The notes: generated from the sequence alone by a model not told the origin. A stretch of 64,000 nucleotides of DNA from Anaerolineae bacterium (GCA_013178295.1 JABLWW010000016.1:1-64000), one strand, 5' to 3'; counted from the first letter of the stretch, positions 45,810 to 54,774 are shown. Numbers and translations are program-made.

Positions 45810-46859
45810 ATGCCGGACGTGCGTCGAATTTCTATCAAAGATCTTGCCCGTGAGGCAGGGGTGTCTTATTCAACGGTTTCGCGGGCGTTAGACCCCAATC
45901 CGCAAGTCAACCAGCTGATTAGCAGCGAGGTGCGTCTCCGTATTCAGGAGCTGGCGCAGGCGAGAGGATATTCCCCAAATGCTTTGGCGCAGAGCTTGCA
46001 AGCGCGCCGCACTAATTCGATTGGGCTGGTGATCACTTCTGTCTCTGACCCGTTTTTTGTGGATGTTGTAGCTGGTGTGGAGGAAATGGCGCGGGCTTCC
46101 GGGATCAGTGTGTTTCTGGCAATGTCGAATAACGACCCGGAGCAGGAGATCAAGGTGATCGAGACATTTAACCGCCGTCGGGTGGATGGTATCATCGTGG
46201 CAGCCTCACGGGTGGGTACGGAATATACCAACCGTTTGGAGCAGATACGTATTCCAGTGGTTTTGATTAACAACCAGGCGGTTGGAGAGTATCAGAATCT
46301 CTACTCAGTCTCCATTGACGATGCCTATGGGGCGCGCATGGCAGTGACACATTTGCTTGCCTTGGGGCATCGTCGGATTGGGTATATTGGGGTGAGCAAC
46401 CGTCCGCGATCGAATGAGCGCCGCTTTCAGAGCTATTATCAGACGTTATCCTCTGCTGGCATAGAAATCGAACCAGGCTGGATTGCCATCAGTGAGGCAA
46501 TGATCAGTGAGGATTTCAATGGCGATATTCAGGTAGGGCGGCACAAACTCCCTGATTTGATTAATGCGCGTGTTACGGCAATTTTTTGCTACTGTGATAC
46601 GGTGGCAGCAGGTGCTTTGATCGCCTGCCGCCACATGGGGATTACCGTCCCTGACCAGATGAGCATTGTCGGCTTTGACGATTCGATTCTGTGTCAGGTG
46701 TTGTCTCCACCGCTGACCACCATTTGCCAGCCCAAGCGTCAGTTGGGGCAAATTGCTATGGATATGTTGCTGACGCTGAAAGCTGGTGGAGTTGTCAGCA
46801 ATAGTGTCATTCAACCCACATTGATTGTTCGCGGCAGTACTGCTCCCCCCCCGCCATAG
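45810..46859 (+). CDS. LacI-family transcriptional regulator (probable inositol-cluster repressor)
   Basis: 349 aa. N-terminal helix-turn-helix IKDLAREAGVSYSTVSRALD and hinge helix PNALAQSLQARRTNSIG; then a sugar-binding periplasmic-protein-like domain (VVAGVEEMARASGISVFLAM, VVLINNQAVGEY, VGFDDSILCQVLSPPLTTI). Placed between the two iolG copies. It is the best candidate to bind the repeats at 35739-35760 and 41820-41833 and release them on binding inositol or an early catabolite (inference). Confidence 0.93.
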   Translation: MPDVRRISIKDLAREAGVSYSTVSRALDPNPQVNQLISSEVRLRIQELAQARGYSPNALAQSLQARRTNSIGLVITSVSDPFFVDVVAGVEEMARASGISVFLAMSNNDPEQEIKVIETFNRRRVDGIIVAASRVGTEYTNRLEQIRIPVVLINNQAVGEYQNLYSVSIDDAYGARMAVTHLLALGHRRIGYIGVSNRPRSNERRFQSYYQTLSSAGIEIEPGWIAISEAMISEDFNGDIQVGRHKLPDLINARVTAIFCYCDTVAAGALIACRHMGITVPDQMSIVGFDDSILCQVLSPPLTTICQPKRQLGQIAMDMLLTLKAGGVVSNSVIQPTLIVRGSTAPPPP

Positions 46860-46920
46860 GGCGTGGGGGATGTTTGGACACAGCCGACAAGCCAATCGTG
46901 ATTTTTTATGGAGGTAAGAA

Positions 46921-47937
46921 GTGAAAGACAGACTGAAAGTGGCAGTCATTGGCGCCGGGGTCATTGGCAGGGTACATGCTGAAAACCTGGCGTTTAAAAT
47001 TCCAGATGCCCAGGCGGTGATGATAGCGGATATCAACGAAAGCGCCAGCCGCCAGGTGGCTGAACAGTGCCGCATCCCTCAAGCAGTTACCGATTACCGT
47101 GAAGTTTTGGCGAACCCGGATGTACATGCGGTGGCGATTTGCTCTTCAAGTAATACCCATGCAATGATTATCGAGGAAGCTGCTGTTGCTGGCAAACATA
47201 TCTTCTGTGAAAAACCGATTGACTACTCTTTACAGCGAATTGACCGGGCATTACAGGCTGTGGCAAAAGCAGGGGTCAAGTTGCAGGTTGGGTTTAACCG
47301 CCGTTTTGATCCAAGTTTTCGCCGCGTCCGTCAGGCGGTGCTGGATGGTCAGGTGGGTACTCCGCATCTGGTGCATATCATCAGCCGCGATCCCGAACCG
47401 CCCACACCGGAATATTGCAAAACGTCGGGGGGGATCTTCATGGATATGACGATCCACGATTTTGATATGGCGCGCTATCTGGTGGATAGTGAAGTCGTGG
47501 AAGTGTATGCTTCAGGCGGGGTGCGTATTGACCCGGAAATCGGCAAAGTGGGGGATCTGGATACCGTACTGGTGGTTTTGAAATATGCCGATGGGACGGT
47601 TGCCACCATCGAGAACAGCGAAAAGGCGGTTTATGGCTATGACCAGCGGGTGGAAGTCTTTGGCAGCAAAGGAGCAATACGTATCGACAACCACTACCCC
47701 AATGCTGCGGTCGTCAGTTCGGCGGAAGCCATCTGGCGCGATAAGCCGTTGTACTTTTTCATCGAGCGTTATATGGATAGTTACGTGGCTGAGATGCGCA
47801 GTTTTGTGGATGCGGTTTTGCATGATAAGCCCATCGAGGTTGGCGGGCTGGATGCCCGCGTGCCGGTGGTGATGGCGATGGCAGCGCGCAAATCGTATGA
47901 CGAGAACCGCCCCGTGAAACTCAAGGAGATTGGATAA
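46921..47937 (+). CDS. myo-Inositol 2-dehydrogenase paralogue (copy 2)
   Basis: 338 aa, very similar to iolG at 44738-45754 along its length: VAVIGAGVIGRVHAENLAF, FCEKPIDYSL, VGFNRRFDPSFRRVRQAV, DMTIHDFDMARYL. Catalytic Lys, Asp and His are kept. Starts at GTG with GGAGGTAAGAA directly upstream. May prefer another inositol isomer (scyllo- or chiro-) or inosose epimerisation, as with IolX/IolW paralogues elsewhere. It ends 9 nt before the convergent DMT gene. Confidence 0.9.
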   Translation: MKDRLKVAVIGAGVIGRVHAENLAFKIPDAQAVMIADINESASRQVAEQCRIPQAVTDYREVLANPDVHAVAICSSSNTHAMIIEEAAVAGKHIFCEKPIDYSLQRIDRALQAVAKAGVKLQVGFNRRFDPSFRRVRQAVLDGQVGTPHLVHIISRDPEPPTPEYCKTSGGIFMDMTIHDFDMARYLVDSEVVEVYASGGVRIDPEIGKVGDLDTVLVVLKYADGTVATIENSEKAVYGYDQRVEVFGSKGAIRIDNHYPNAAVVSSAEAIWRDKPLYFFIERYMDSYVAEMRSFVDAVLHDKPIEVGGLDARVPVVMAMAARKSYDENRPVKLKEIG

Positions 47938-47946
47938 CAGGCAAAA

Positions 47947-48810
47947 CTAGCGGCGGTTGACCATATAAATACCTGCCAGGATCAAGAACCCGCCAATGAT
48001 CTCATTGGCGTTAACCATTTCGCCAAATAAGGGGATCGCCAGAAGTGCCGCAATGACTGGCTTGCCCAGCATGGACGGTGCTACGGTAGATGCGGGCAGA
48101 TGACCAAGGGCGTATCCCATGCTGTAGTAGCCAAGCACTTGAGATACCAGTGCCGCTCCCAGAAAAACTAGATACGTCTGCAGCGGGTAACCCGTTAACG
48201 CTGCGCCCGATACTGAGTTGAGAACCAGTAAGGTCAGGGCACACATCAGCGTCGCAATCCAAGTGTAACTGACGGTGTGCAGATATTTGCGACCAAACTG
48301 GGCTGCGACGAAGTAACCGCCATAGAAAAAGCTGGATAGCAGCCCAAGAATATCACCTGAACCCAGGTGTGGATGACGGATCAGATCGTTGCCCAGGATG
48401 ATCCCCGCGCCGGTTAGCGCCAGGAACAGCCCTGCCCAGAAAATTCCTCTCAGTTTTTCTTTGAGGATGAGCAGGGCAAAGAGGGCAACCCACAGGGGAG
48501 CCATGCTGTTGAAATAGGTGGCATTGGCGATTTTGGTAGTGAGCACTGCCGCGCTCCAGGCCGCCTGGTCAAGGGCGATAAACAACCCGCCTAGCAGTGC
48601 AAAAAGCAGCCCTTTGACGGGCAAGGCAAAAAGGGAATTCTCATGTCTTGCCTGGCGCAGGAAAACTGGGAAAAGCAGGAGGGTGGCTATACTGGTGCGA
48701 TAAAATACGGTTACGCTGCCAGGCGCGTTTGCCCAACGGATGAACATGGCGCCGATAGCGGTAGCGATCACTGCGCTTGCCAGGGCAAGATATGGCAAAG
48801 CTTTTTGCAT
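47947..48810 (-). CDS. EamA/DMT-family transporter
   Basis: 287 aa, ten membrane helices in two EamA repeats (LPYLALASAVIATAIGAMFI ... LWVALFALLILKEKLRG; then GLLSSFFYGGYFVAAQFGRK ... VIAALLAIPLFGEMV). Probably a metabolite exporter. 30 nt downstream of the class III aminotransferase, so the two may act together. Substrate unknown. Confidence 0.9.
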   Translation of the reverse strand: MQKALPYLALASAVIATAIGAMFIRWANAPGSVTVFYRTSIATLLLFPVFLRQARHENSLFALPVKGLLFALLGGLFIALDQAAWSAAVLTTKIANATYFNSMAPLWVALFALLILKEKLRGIFWAGLFLALTGAGIILGNDLIRHPHLGSGDILGLLSSFFYGGYFVAAQFGRKYLHTVSYTWIATLMCALTLLVLNSVSGAALTGYPLQTYLVFLGAALVSQVLGYYSMGYALGHLPASTVAPSMLGKPVIAALLAIPLFGEMVNANEIIGGFLILAGIYMVNRR

Positions 48811-48840
48811 GTTTGCCGTGTATGCACTTTGAAAGCCGGG

Positions 48841-50196
48841 TCAGCCGAACAGTGTCTTGACTGCCTCGCCAAACACTTGCGTATGGTAGTCTATGTCTTC
48901 CTCACTGGTATCGCGCGACATCAGTGCCATGTTGTGGAAGGGAGTCATCAAAATACGGCGGTTGAGGGCAAAGAGGTGCATATACCGATCGAGTTCGGCA
49001 TCAATTGCCGCGGCTGCCTCGCCGCCGTTGCGCGGTGGGTTCTGGCGAAACCAGTATTCCACCCGCCCACCAAGCCGCTTAACGACCCATGGCAGATCCC
49101 ATTCCTGAATGATGGAAACCACCCCGGCTTCAAAGCGTTCTCCCAAACGCAGAGTCTTTTCGTATGCTGCGGGCGTGAGGACATGTTCCAGCGTGGCGCG
49201 CATGGCCGCCACTGAAAGGGCGTTACCGGCAAGTGTGCCGCCAATCCCTCCCACATCGGCGTCCTCAATTTCGAGTTTTGCCATGAACTTTTCATTGACT
49301 TCGGCAGTAAATCCATAGACGGCAGCTGGAATGCCGCCTGCGATGGGTTTGCCCAGGGTGAGCATATCGGGTTTAAGATTGTGGGCGGCGGTGTACCCGC
49401 CAGGTCCGGCGCAGATGGTATGTGTTTCGTCAATAATCAAGATTGTGCCCGTGCGGCGGGTGATTTCTCGCAGGGCTTCGTGATATCCTGGTTCTGGATG
49501 AATGATGCCAATATTGGTCATCACCGGTTCTGCGAGCACGGCTGCCACATCACGGGGCGCGAGGGCGCGTTCCAGCGCTGCAAGGTCGTTGAACTCGATC
49601 ACTTTAGTTGTCAACGTGGGGTCAATGGGTGGTCCAAGGTTGTTGCGCCGTGAAGAGGGCTGTCCATATTCGTCAAGGGTAATATAGCTCTCGTCCACTG
49701 TCCCATGGTAGCAATAATTGAAAACAAGCACTTTTGGGCGCTGGGTGATGTGCCGCGCCATGCGCAGAGCAAAACGGTTGGCGTCCGTTGCGGTCAGGGC
49801 AAGCTGCCAGTAAGGAAGTCCAAAGCGCCGTGTCAATTCTTCCCCGACCCAGATAATGTCTTCAATGGGTAGCATCAGGGTGATGCCGCGCTCAGCCTGC
49901 TGGCGAATGGCTTGGATTGTTTCTGCAGGGGCATGCCCCGTCATGGCGCCGGTATCGCCCAGACAAAAGTCAATGTATTCAAACCCATCCACGCATTTGA
50001 AATGGGCTCCTTTTGCCTCACGGACGAAAACGGGGAAATTGCCTGCCCAGCGCACCATCCAGAGCATGGGCACGCCGCCCTGCCAATGGGCGCGTGCCTG
50101 ACGGTAGAGGTGTTGGGAACGCGGATGTTCCTTTAGAAAGCGCTCTTCCTCTGCTTTGAGCAGTTCTTCGAGCCGGGTACGGTTGAGTATACGCAT
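48841..50196 (-). CDS. Class III PLP aminotransferase (GSA-aminomutase-like)
   Basis: 451 aa. The PLP lysine is in DMLTLGKPIAGGIPAAVYGF (~K291), the phosphate/ring site in LLIIDETHTICAG-like ILIIDETHTICAGPGG, and the substrate region in LALTATDANRFALRMARHI, where the usual SGTEA is replaced by TATDA. The branch includes glutamate-1-semialdehyde aminomutase, but the length and changed TATDA motif make a transaminase of another amino acid likelier. The DMT transporter lies downstream. Confidence 0.85.
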   Translation of the reverse strand: MRILNRTRLEELLKAEEERFLKEHPRSQHLYRQARAHWQGGVPMLWMVRWAGNFPVFVREAKGAHFKCVDGFEYIDFCLGDTGAMTGHAPAETIQAIRQQAERGITLMLPIEDIIWVGEELTRRFGLPYWQLALTATDANRFALRMARHITQRPKVLVFNYCYHGTVDESYITLDEYGQPSSRRNNLGPPIDPTLTTKVIEFNDLAALERALAPRDVAAVLAEPVMTNIGIIHPEPGYHEALREITRRTGTILIIDETHTICAGPGGYTAAHNLKPDMLTLGKPIAGGIPAAVYGFTAEVNEKFMAKLEIEDADVGGIGGTLAGNALSVAAMRATLEHVLTPAAYEKTLRLGERFEAGVVSIIQEWDLPWVVKRLGGRVEYWFRQNPPRNGGEAAAAIDAELDRYMHLFALNRRILMTPFHNMALMSRDTSEEDIDYHTQVFGEAVKTLFG

Positions 50197-50392
50197 CTCA
50201 TCATCTCCAATTTGTTAGAAGGGTAAGGTGATTTGTGAAATACCAGAGGTTCACACAACAGCAGGGGGTTGGGTACTATGTTAGAGGGAAATACGAGAAT
50301 AGAAAAGTAACATTGGTCACCTTCATACAAGCCGTTTGACGTGAAAAAGCGGTTTTGCAGGGTTGAAATGATGGTGTAGCCATGCGACGGAT

Positions 50393-52039
50393 ATGCTTTA
50401 TAATAGCGCTGTGAATAATTTTACAACATCAACCGTAGCAATGACCTCTGAAGCAGTTGCGCGCCAGGCGCAGGAGTTGGCTGCGTTATATGCCACCGTC
50501 GCCGAAATCAATTCACAACGCGACTTGAAGGCGTTGCTTAACGCTATCATTGAACGTGCTGTCAAGCTGACAGGGGCTTCTTCTGGCGGGTTGTATCTGA
50601 TCGAGCCGGACAATAAAACCCTGCGTTTTGTGGTGGGGTATAATATGCCGGAGGTGTTTATTGGTATCAAGCTCACTGTGGGAAAGGGAGTAACAGGTCG
50701 GGCAGCCAGTCTTGGTGTGCCTGTGCTGAGCGGCGGTCAGGGCGGTTGGAAGGGGCGGGCGCGGGTTTCTCTGGGAGGAGCGCTGGTGCGCCGTGCGCTG
50801 GCGGTGCCGCTTAAGTTGGGAGAAAAAGTTATTGGGGTAATTAGCCTTAGCGACGAAGTAAACATCGAGGAGTTTGGCGAACAGGATATCCGTCTGGTGG
50901 GGTTGTTTGCTCATCAGGCTGCACTGGCGGTGGAAAAAGCCCGTTTGTACGAAGAAGAGCGCCAACGCAGTTATGCGCTGGAGCGCTCTAATCGTCTTGT
51001 TGCGGCATTGAGCCGGGTTGGCACGTTAATGCAGGCTACTTTAGATGCTTCACAGATGATGGAGACCGTTGGCTCTGAGCTAAAGCAGATGGGAATTGAT
51101 ATCCTGATTGCCTTGCTGGAGAATCAGACACCCTATCTAACGTTGCAGTATGTCTCTGCGGCGGCGAAAGCGCTGACAAAAATTGAGAAAGATTTAGGTA
51201 TTGCGCTTGTGGGATGGCGCTTCCCGCAAGCTGCTCTGGCAGCGGAAGGTGTCTTGAACACAGGCGGCTATCTGTATATCTCTGATGCACGTTTGTTTTA
51301 TCAGGGTGTTTTTGCTGACCTGTCTCGCGATTCTCTGCGGCGTGTGATGCGTCTGTTAGGGGTCACCAGAGGTAAGGGAGTGCTCTGTCTGCCGATGACG
51401 GTCAAGGAGCAGGCGCTGGGAGTGGTTTGTGTGTGGGGGGAAGATATCCATGAGCAGGATGCGCCAGCTTTTTCGATTTTTGCCAACCAGACGGCAGTAA
51501 CATTAGAAAACAGCCGCCTCTATGCCGAGTTGCAGAAGCAGGCTTTGCATGATGAGCTTACAGGTTTGTACAACCGCCGCGGATTTTTCATGCTGGCAGA
51601 ACAGCAATTGAAGATATCCAAACGCTTAATGACCCCTTTCCATCTTATCTTCATTGACATGGATCGTCTCAAGGTCATTAATGATACGTTTGGGCATCAG
51701 GAAGGCGACCAGGCGCTGATTGACGCTGCAAATGTGCTCAGGCAAACCTTCCGAGCGTCGGATATTATTGCCCGTATCGGGGGAGATGAATTTGTGGTGA
51801 TTGTTACCACCGCTTCGGAAAACTCTTTGGATATTGTCATGGAGCGACTTACGAAAAACATAGATATGCTCAACCGGACGCCTGGGCGCAAATACTCCCT
51901 ATCCATGAGCAGGGGGATTATCCCCTGCTCGCCGGGGCAGAGCGAGACCATTGATGGATTGCTGTCGCAAGCGGATGCGCTGATGTACGCTCAGAAGCGG
52001 ATCAGGAAGCTCGAACTGATTGGCGCAGAGCAAGCATAG
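50393..52039 (+). CDS. GAF-GAF-GGDEF diguanylate cyclase
   Basis: 548 aa from the first ATG. Two GAF domains (~45-190, ~215-380) and a GGDEF domain (~385-540) with intact GGDEFVVIV and an RxxD inhibitory site five residues before it (RASD-IIARI-GGDEF). It should make cyclic di-GMP with product inhibition. A TATAAT at 50399-50404 overlaps the first codons, so the true start is more likely GTG 50411 (leaderless) or ATG 50441. The 3' end overlaps the convergent glycosyltransferase by 38 bp. Confidence 0.9.
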   Translation: MLYNSAVNNFTTSTVAMTSEAVARQAQELAALYATVAEINSQRDLKALLNAIIERAVKLTGASSGGLYLIEPDNKTLRFVVGYNMPEVFIGIKLTVGKGVTGRAASLGVPVLSGGQGGWKGRARVSLGGALVRRALAVPLKLGEKVIGVISLSDEVNIEEFGEQDIRLVGLFAHQAALAVEKARLYEEERQRSYALERSNRLVAALSRVGTLMQATLDASQMMETVGSELKQMGIDILIALLENQTPYLTLQYVSAAAKALTKIEKDLGIALVGWRFPQAALAAEGVLNTGGYLYISDARLFYQGVFADLSRDSLRRVMRLLGVTRGKGVLCLPMTVKEQALGVVCVWGEDIHEQDAPAFSIFANQTAVTLENSRLYAELQKQALHDELTGLYNRRGFFMLAEQQLKISKRLMTPFHLIFIDMDRLKVINDTFGHQEGDQALIDAANVLRQTFRASDIIARIGGDEFVVIVTTASENSLDIVMERLTKNIDMLNRTPGRKYSLSMSRGIIPCSPGQSETIDGLLSQADALMYAQKRIRKLELIGAEQA

Positions 52040-53213
52040 CACCCGGTTTGACCAGTGTTGCGCCCAGAAAGATAACGCACAGGGTTGCCCCGAGCATATT
52101 TGTTGCGTTTAAGATCACTCCTTCCATAACCACACTGTTTGTTCCCAGCAAGGCAAGGCTCATCCCTGCCGCTGTCCACCAGCGGCTGTTTCTAATCAGG
52201 TAAGGTGTCAGTGTGGCGAGGGGCAGGATGAACCAGACGTAAGCCATGATCCAAGCATAGCCCGAGAACAGCAGTGTGAAGGCGGTATTGATGGTGAAAA
52301 AGGCCATGATGGCGAATCTGGATTGAGGGGATTGAAAATCATTGGTGGTTGTGCCCGAGACAGCGGTCTGTCTTTTTCCTGACCACCACGCAAATAGAAC
52401 CAGGATACCCATGCCGCATATCGTCAACAGGCGCGGGAGATAGCGATCCCCGGCAAAAAAGCGCAAAGGGGTCTGGTTGTAAGCGAAGGGATCGCTTTTG
52501 GTTTGAGCGGGTAAAACTTCCAGGGCGTAGGCGCGGTACCAGTCGGGGCTGACAAAGAGAAAGGAGATCAATATCAGCAAGCAAATTGCCGCTGTGAAAC
52601 GGATCAGATACTTCCAATCGCGCAGAAAAACGACATAGGTAATCAAAAGAAAAACGGGGTTGAGTTTTATCAATGCCGCCAGAGCCAGCAACAGGGCAGA
52701 GATGTTCTTGCGCCGTTGCATATATGCAATCAGGCTGGCAAAGTTCAGGCTGCCAACCAGCAGGTCAATTTGCCCCTGACGGATAAGATATGCAAAGGGG
52801 TAGGAAATCAACAGCATGGCGCATACCAAAGCCAGAATAGGAAAACGGTCATGCACAGGAGAAGACCATATTGCCCACGCCAGGACGAGAGAAAAAACAG
52901 ACAGGTATATTGCCAGCCAGAGATGGCGGGCGCTGTCATAATCCATCTTTGCCAGCATGCCATATAATGGCACCATCGTCGGCGGATATTTGTATGTTTG
53001 CCCGTCTCTTGTGCCTGCGTACGGCTCTTTGCCAAGATTGTAAGCTTGACCGCCGCGATAGTAGGCGTAAAAATCCACATTTGCCACGCCCATCGAGGGG
53101 CTGGTCAGGTTGAAATATCCGCTCAGGGTGGGAAGGCGATAGTTGACAAAGAACAGGACAATCAGACTGGCATACACCAGATAGCGATTGCGGGCTATCA
53201 AATTTTCTTTCAC
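52002..53213 (-). CDS. GT87-type (DUF2029) membrane glycosyltransferase
   Basis: 403 aa, about nine to ten membrane helices. The conserved acidic region VDFYAYYRGGQAYNLGKEPY early in the chain, followed by KYPPTMVPLY, is typical of polyprenyl-phosphate-mannose mannosyltransferases (DUF2029). It likely adds a sugar to a glycolipid or polysaccharide on the outer face of the membrane. The frame is open to 53432, but GTG 53213 has AGGG upstream and follows the ferredoxin-like gene by 19 nt; the upstream 73 codons look non-coding. Confidence 0.82.
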   Translation of the reverse strand: MKENLIARNRYLVYASLIVLFFVNYRLPTLSGYFNLTSPSMGVANVDFYAYYRGGQAYNLGKEPYAGTRDGQTYKYPPTMVPLYGMLAKMDYDSARHLWLAIYLSVFSLVLAWAIWSSPVHDRFPILALVCAMLLISYPFAYLIRQGQIDLLVGSLNFASLIAYMQRRKNISALLLALAALIKLNPVFLLITYVVFLRDWKYLIRFTAAICLLILISFLFVSPDWYRAYALEVLPAQTKSDPFAYNQTPLRFFAGDRYLPRLLTICGMGILVLFAWWSGKRQTAVSGTTTNDFQSPQSRFAIMAFFTINTAFTLLFSGYAWIMAYVWFILPLATLTPYLIRNSRWWTAAGMSLALLGTNSVVMEGVILNATNMLGATLCVIFLGATLVKPGAMLALRQSVRAS

Positions 53214-53232
53214 ATGATTACCCTGGTTAGTT

Positions 53233-54393
53233 TCAGGCTGTTTTCTTGCCGAGCAGCTTTCTTTTGATTGTCCCCAGAATAGCTTCATTGCGAAGTTTTG
53301 TCCACAATTCCTGGTTGGTGCGCGCCATCTTGGGCGGATTGGGGCGCAACACCATTTGCAGGGCGCCTTCCGGGCATGCGGCAACACATAGCCCACAGCC
53401 AATGCACGAGTCATAGTCAACTTTGCGGGCACTGCCTGCCACCTTTACAGCAAAGGCGGGACAAACGCGCACACAGGCAAAATCGTGCGCACAGCGTTCC
53501 TCGTCATACACGACCATAAAACGCGAGGGAGCGCCGATATTCTTTTTGTGATACTGAAGAGCATCCAAAACCGGGCAGCAACAGGAACAGCAGTTGCACA
53601 AGGCTTTGATTTTGCCCTCGCAGTTATCCACATTGTGCACCAGTCCCTCTTCCTCGCATTGATACAGGATTTGCATGGCTTCTTCGTAGGTTACCTGGCG
53701 AGCCACACCGCTTTCGATAAGGGATTGCGCGGCTTCGTTGAACATAAAGCAACACTCAGTGGTATGCTGGCAGCCCTTGCCGCGTTCTCTGGCAGCCAAC
53801 CGGCAATAACATTCCGCTACGGCAATCAATGGTTCTTTTTTGATGATTTCGGAAATGACATCAATGGGCAGAACCGTGCGCGGGTCAGGAATGGGGACAT
53901 AGATAGGCAACTTGATCTTCCCGGCTGATTCGGTAATGGTTGCCTCAATGGGCAGCACACGGTAATAGGGGGTCTTTGTGGGCAAATTTTCCGAAGCGTT
54001 TTCGGCAAGGTCATTCCAGAATTCGGCAAAGACTTTGGCTTGCTCGCTGCCTTTGCGCTTGCGCACCTGATGCTCTGCAACGAAAGCCGAATATGTGCGC
54101 TCATACACGCGCTTCCCGTCTTCAGGGAGGTTGTAAGAGTAAATGAAACCCTCGCTGTGGAGTTTTTGCAGCGCGTCTTGAAATGTCGAGGCGGTTATCT
54201 TTGCCCGTTTTGCTTTGGCTTCCAGTTGTTGCAGGCTGATATGACCGCTGAACGGCAGCAGAAAATAAACATGCAGGTCTGTTTCGCTCAGTATATTCTG
54301 GATGGCATTTTTGAGTGCCTCGCGATTCTTGATCTTACCCACCATGATCTCGTAGTAATTCAGCAGTTTGTCAAAAATGTCTTGTTTTGTCAT
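53233..54393 (-). CDS. Cys-rich 4Fe-4S ferredoxin-like protein with helix-turn-helix-like N-terminus
   Basis: 386 aa, soluble. Residues ~35-105 look like a winged-helix region (SGHISLQQLEAKAKRAKITA and later LQKLHSEGFIY). The middle is rich in Cys (ECYCRLAARERGKGCQHTTE, then LCNCCSCCCPVLDAL). The C-terminus has two ferredoxin-like sites: the second is canonical (CIGCGLCVAACP), the first is altered (CAHDFACVRVCP, Cys spaced by five and three). ATG 54393 is chosen (GAGGT 5 nt upstream) rather than TTG 54405. Possibly a redox sensor or electron carrier; no family name is certain. Confidence 0.78.
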   Translation of the reverse strand: MTKQDIFDKLLNYYEIMVGKIKNREALKNAIQNILSETDLHVYFLLPFSGHISLQQLEAKAKRAKITASTFQDALQKLHSEGFIYSYNLPEDGKRVYERTYSAFVAEHQVRKRKGSEQAKVFAEFWNDLAENASENLPTKTPYYRVLPIEATITESAGKIKLPIYVPIPDPRTVLPIDVISEIIKKEPLIAVAECYCRLAARERGKGCQHTTECCFMFNEAAQSLIESGVARQVTYEEAMQILYQCEEEGLVHNVDNCEGKIKALCNCCSCCCPVLDALQYHKKNIGAPSRFMVVYDEERCAHDFACVRVCPAFAVKVAGSARKVDYDSCIGCGLCVAACPEGALQMVLRPNPPKMARTNQELWTKLRNEAILGTIKRKLLGKKTA

Positions 54394-54434
54394 ACCAGAC
54401 CTCAATTGGAACTGCCAACGCGTTTCTGGTGAGA

Positions 54435-54440
54435 ATTATA
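54435..54440 (-). promoter_or_regulatory. Possible -10 box of the ferredoxin-like gene
   Basis: TATAAT on the - strand, ~40 nt before the ATG; no clear -35 element at proper spacing. Confidence 0.35.
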
Positions 54441-54570
54441 CTTGATTTTCGGACTGGAAATTAAATCATCTTTCGATAAGCGGGCTGGGCAGACGGACGA
54501 TATATGCAACATCTATGCAGGGTTGCCTGACAGCACATTGTCGAGATTGCGCTTTTTTGACTTGGGGGTT

Positions 54571-54601
54571 TTGACGATTTTGAAAAAATCTGTGATATAA
54601 T
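54571..54601 (+). promoter_or_regulatory. Promoter of the his operon
   Basis: TTGACG (54571-54576) and an extended -10, TGATATAAT (TATAAT 54596-54601). The spacer to TATAAT is long (19) but the TG extension can compensate. The predicted start (~54608-54610) coincides with the leader-peptide ATG. Confidence 0.7.
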
Positions 54602-54609
54602 CTTGTCCT

Positions 54610-54690
54610 ATGCCGTTCCGTCTGTTTTCTTGCCTGCATCATCATCATGTGGTTTTAACCTCCCCTCCGGGCAGGTCTGTTGGGCGTTGA
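54610..54690 (+). CDS. hisL: His operon leader peptide with four consecutive His codons
   Basis: 26 codons, ATG to TGA, containing CAT four times in a row (54637-54648, residues 10-13) within LFSCLHHHHVVL. No Shine-Dalgarno is seen; the ATG lies 8 nt after the -10, so it should be translated from a leaderless mRNA. Stalling at His codons when charged tRNA-His is scarce would favour antitermination upstream of hisG. The promoter, the peptide, the terminator at 54727-54748 and the his genes that follow make this very probable. Confidence 0.88.
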   Translation: MPFRLFSCLHHHHVVLTSPPGRSVGR

Positions 54691-54726
54691 TGTAAGACAG
54701 GCATTGTTGCATACAGGTTCATCCAG

Positions 54727-54758
54727 ACGCTCCCCGGAAGGGGAGCGTTTTATTTTTC
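54727..54758 (+). terminator. His attenuator terminator
   Basis: ACGCTCCCC pairs perfectly with GGGGAGCGT (9 bp, loop GGAA), followed by TTTTATTTTT. It ends 17 nt before hisG. A CCTCCCC just after the His codons (54659-54665) could compete for the GGGGAG arm, and CCTGC (54633-54637) can pair with GCAGG (54672-54676); folding was not computed. Confidence 0.88.
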
Positions 54759-54774
54759 TGCTTAAGGAGTAGCA

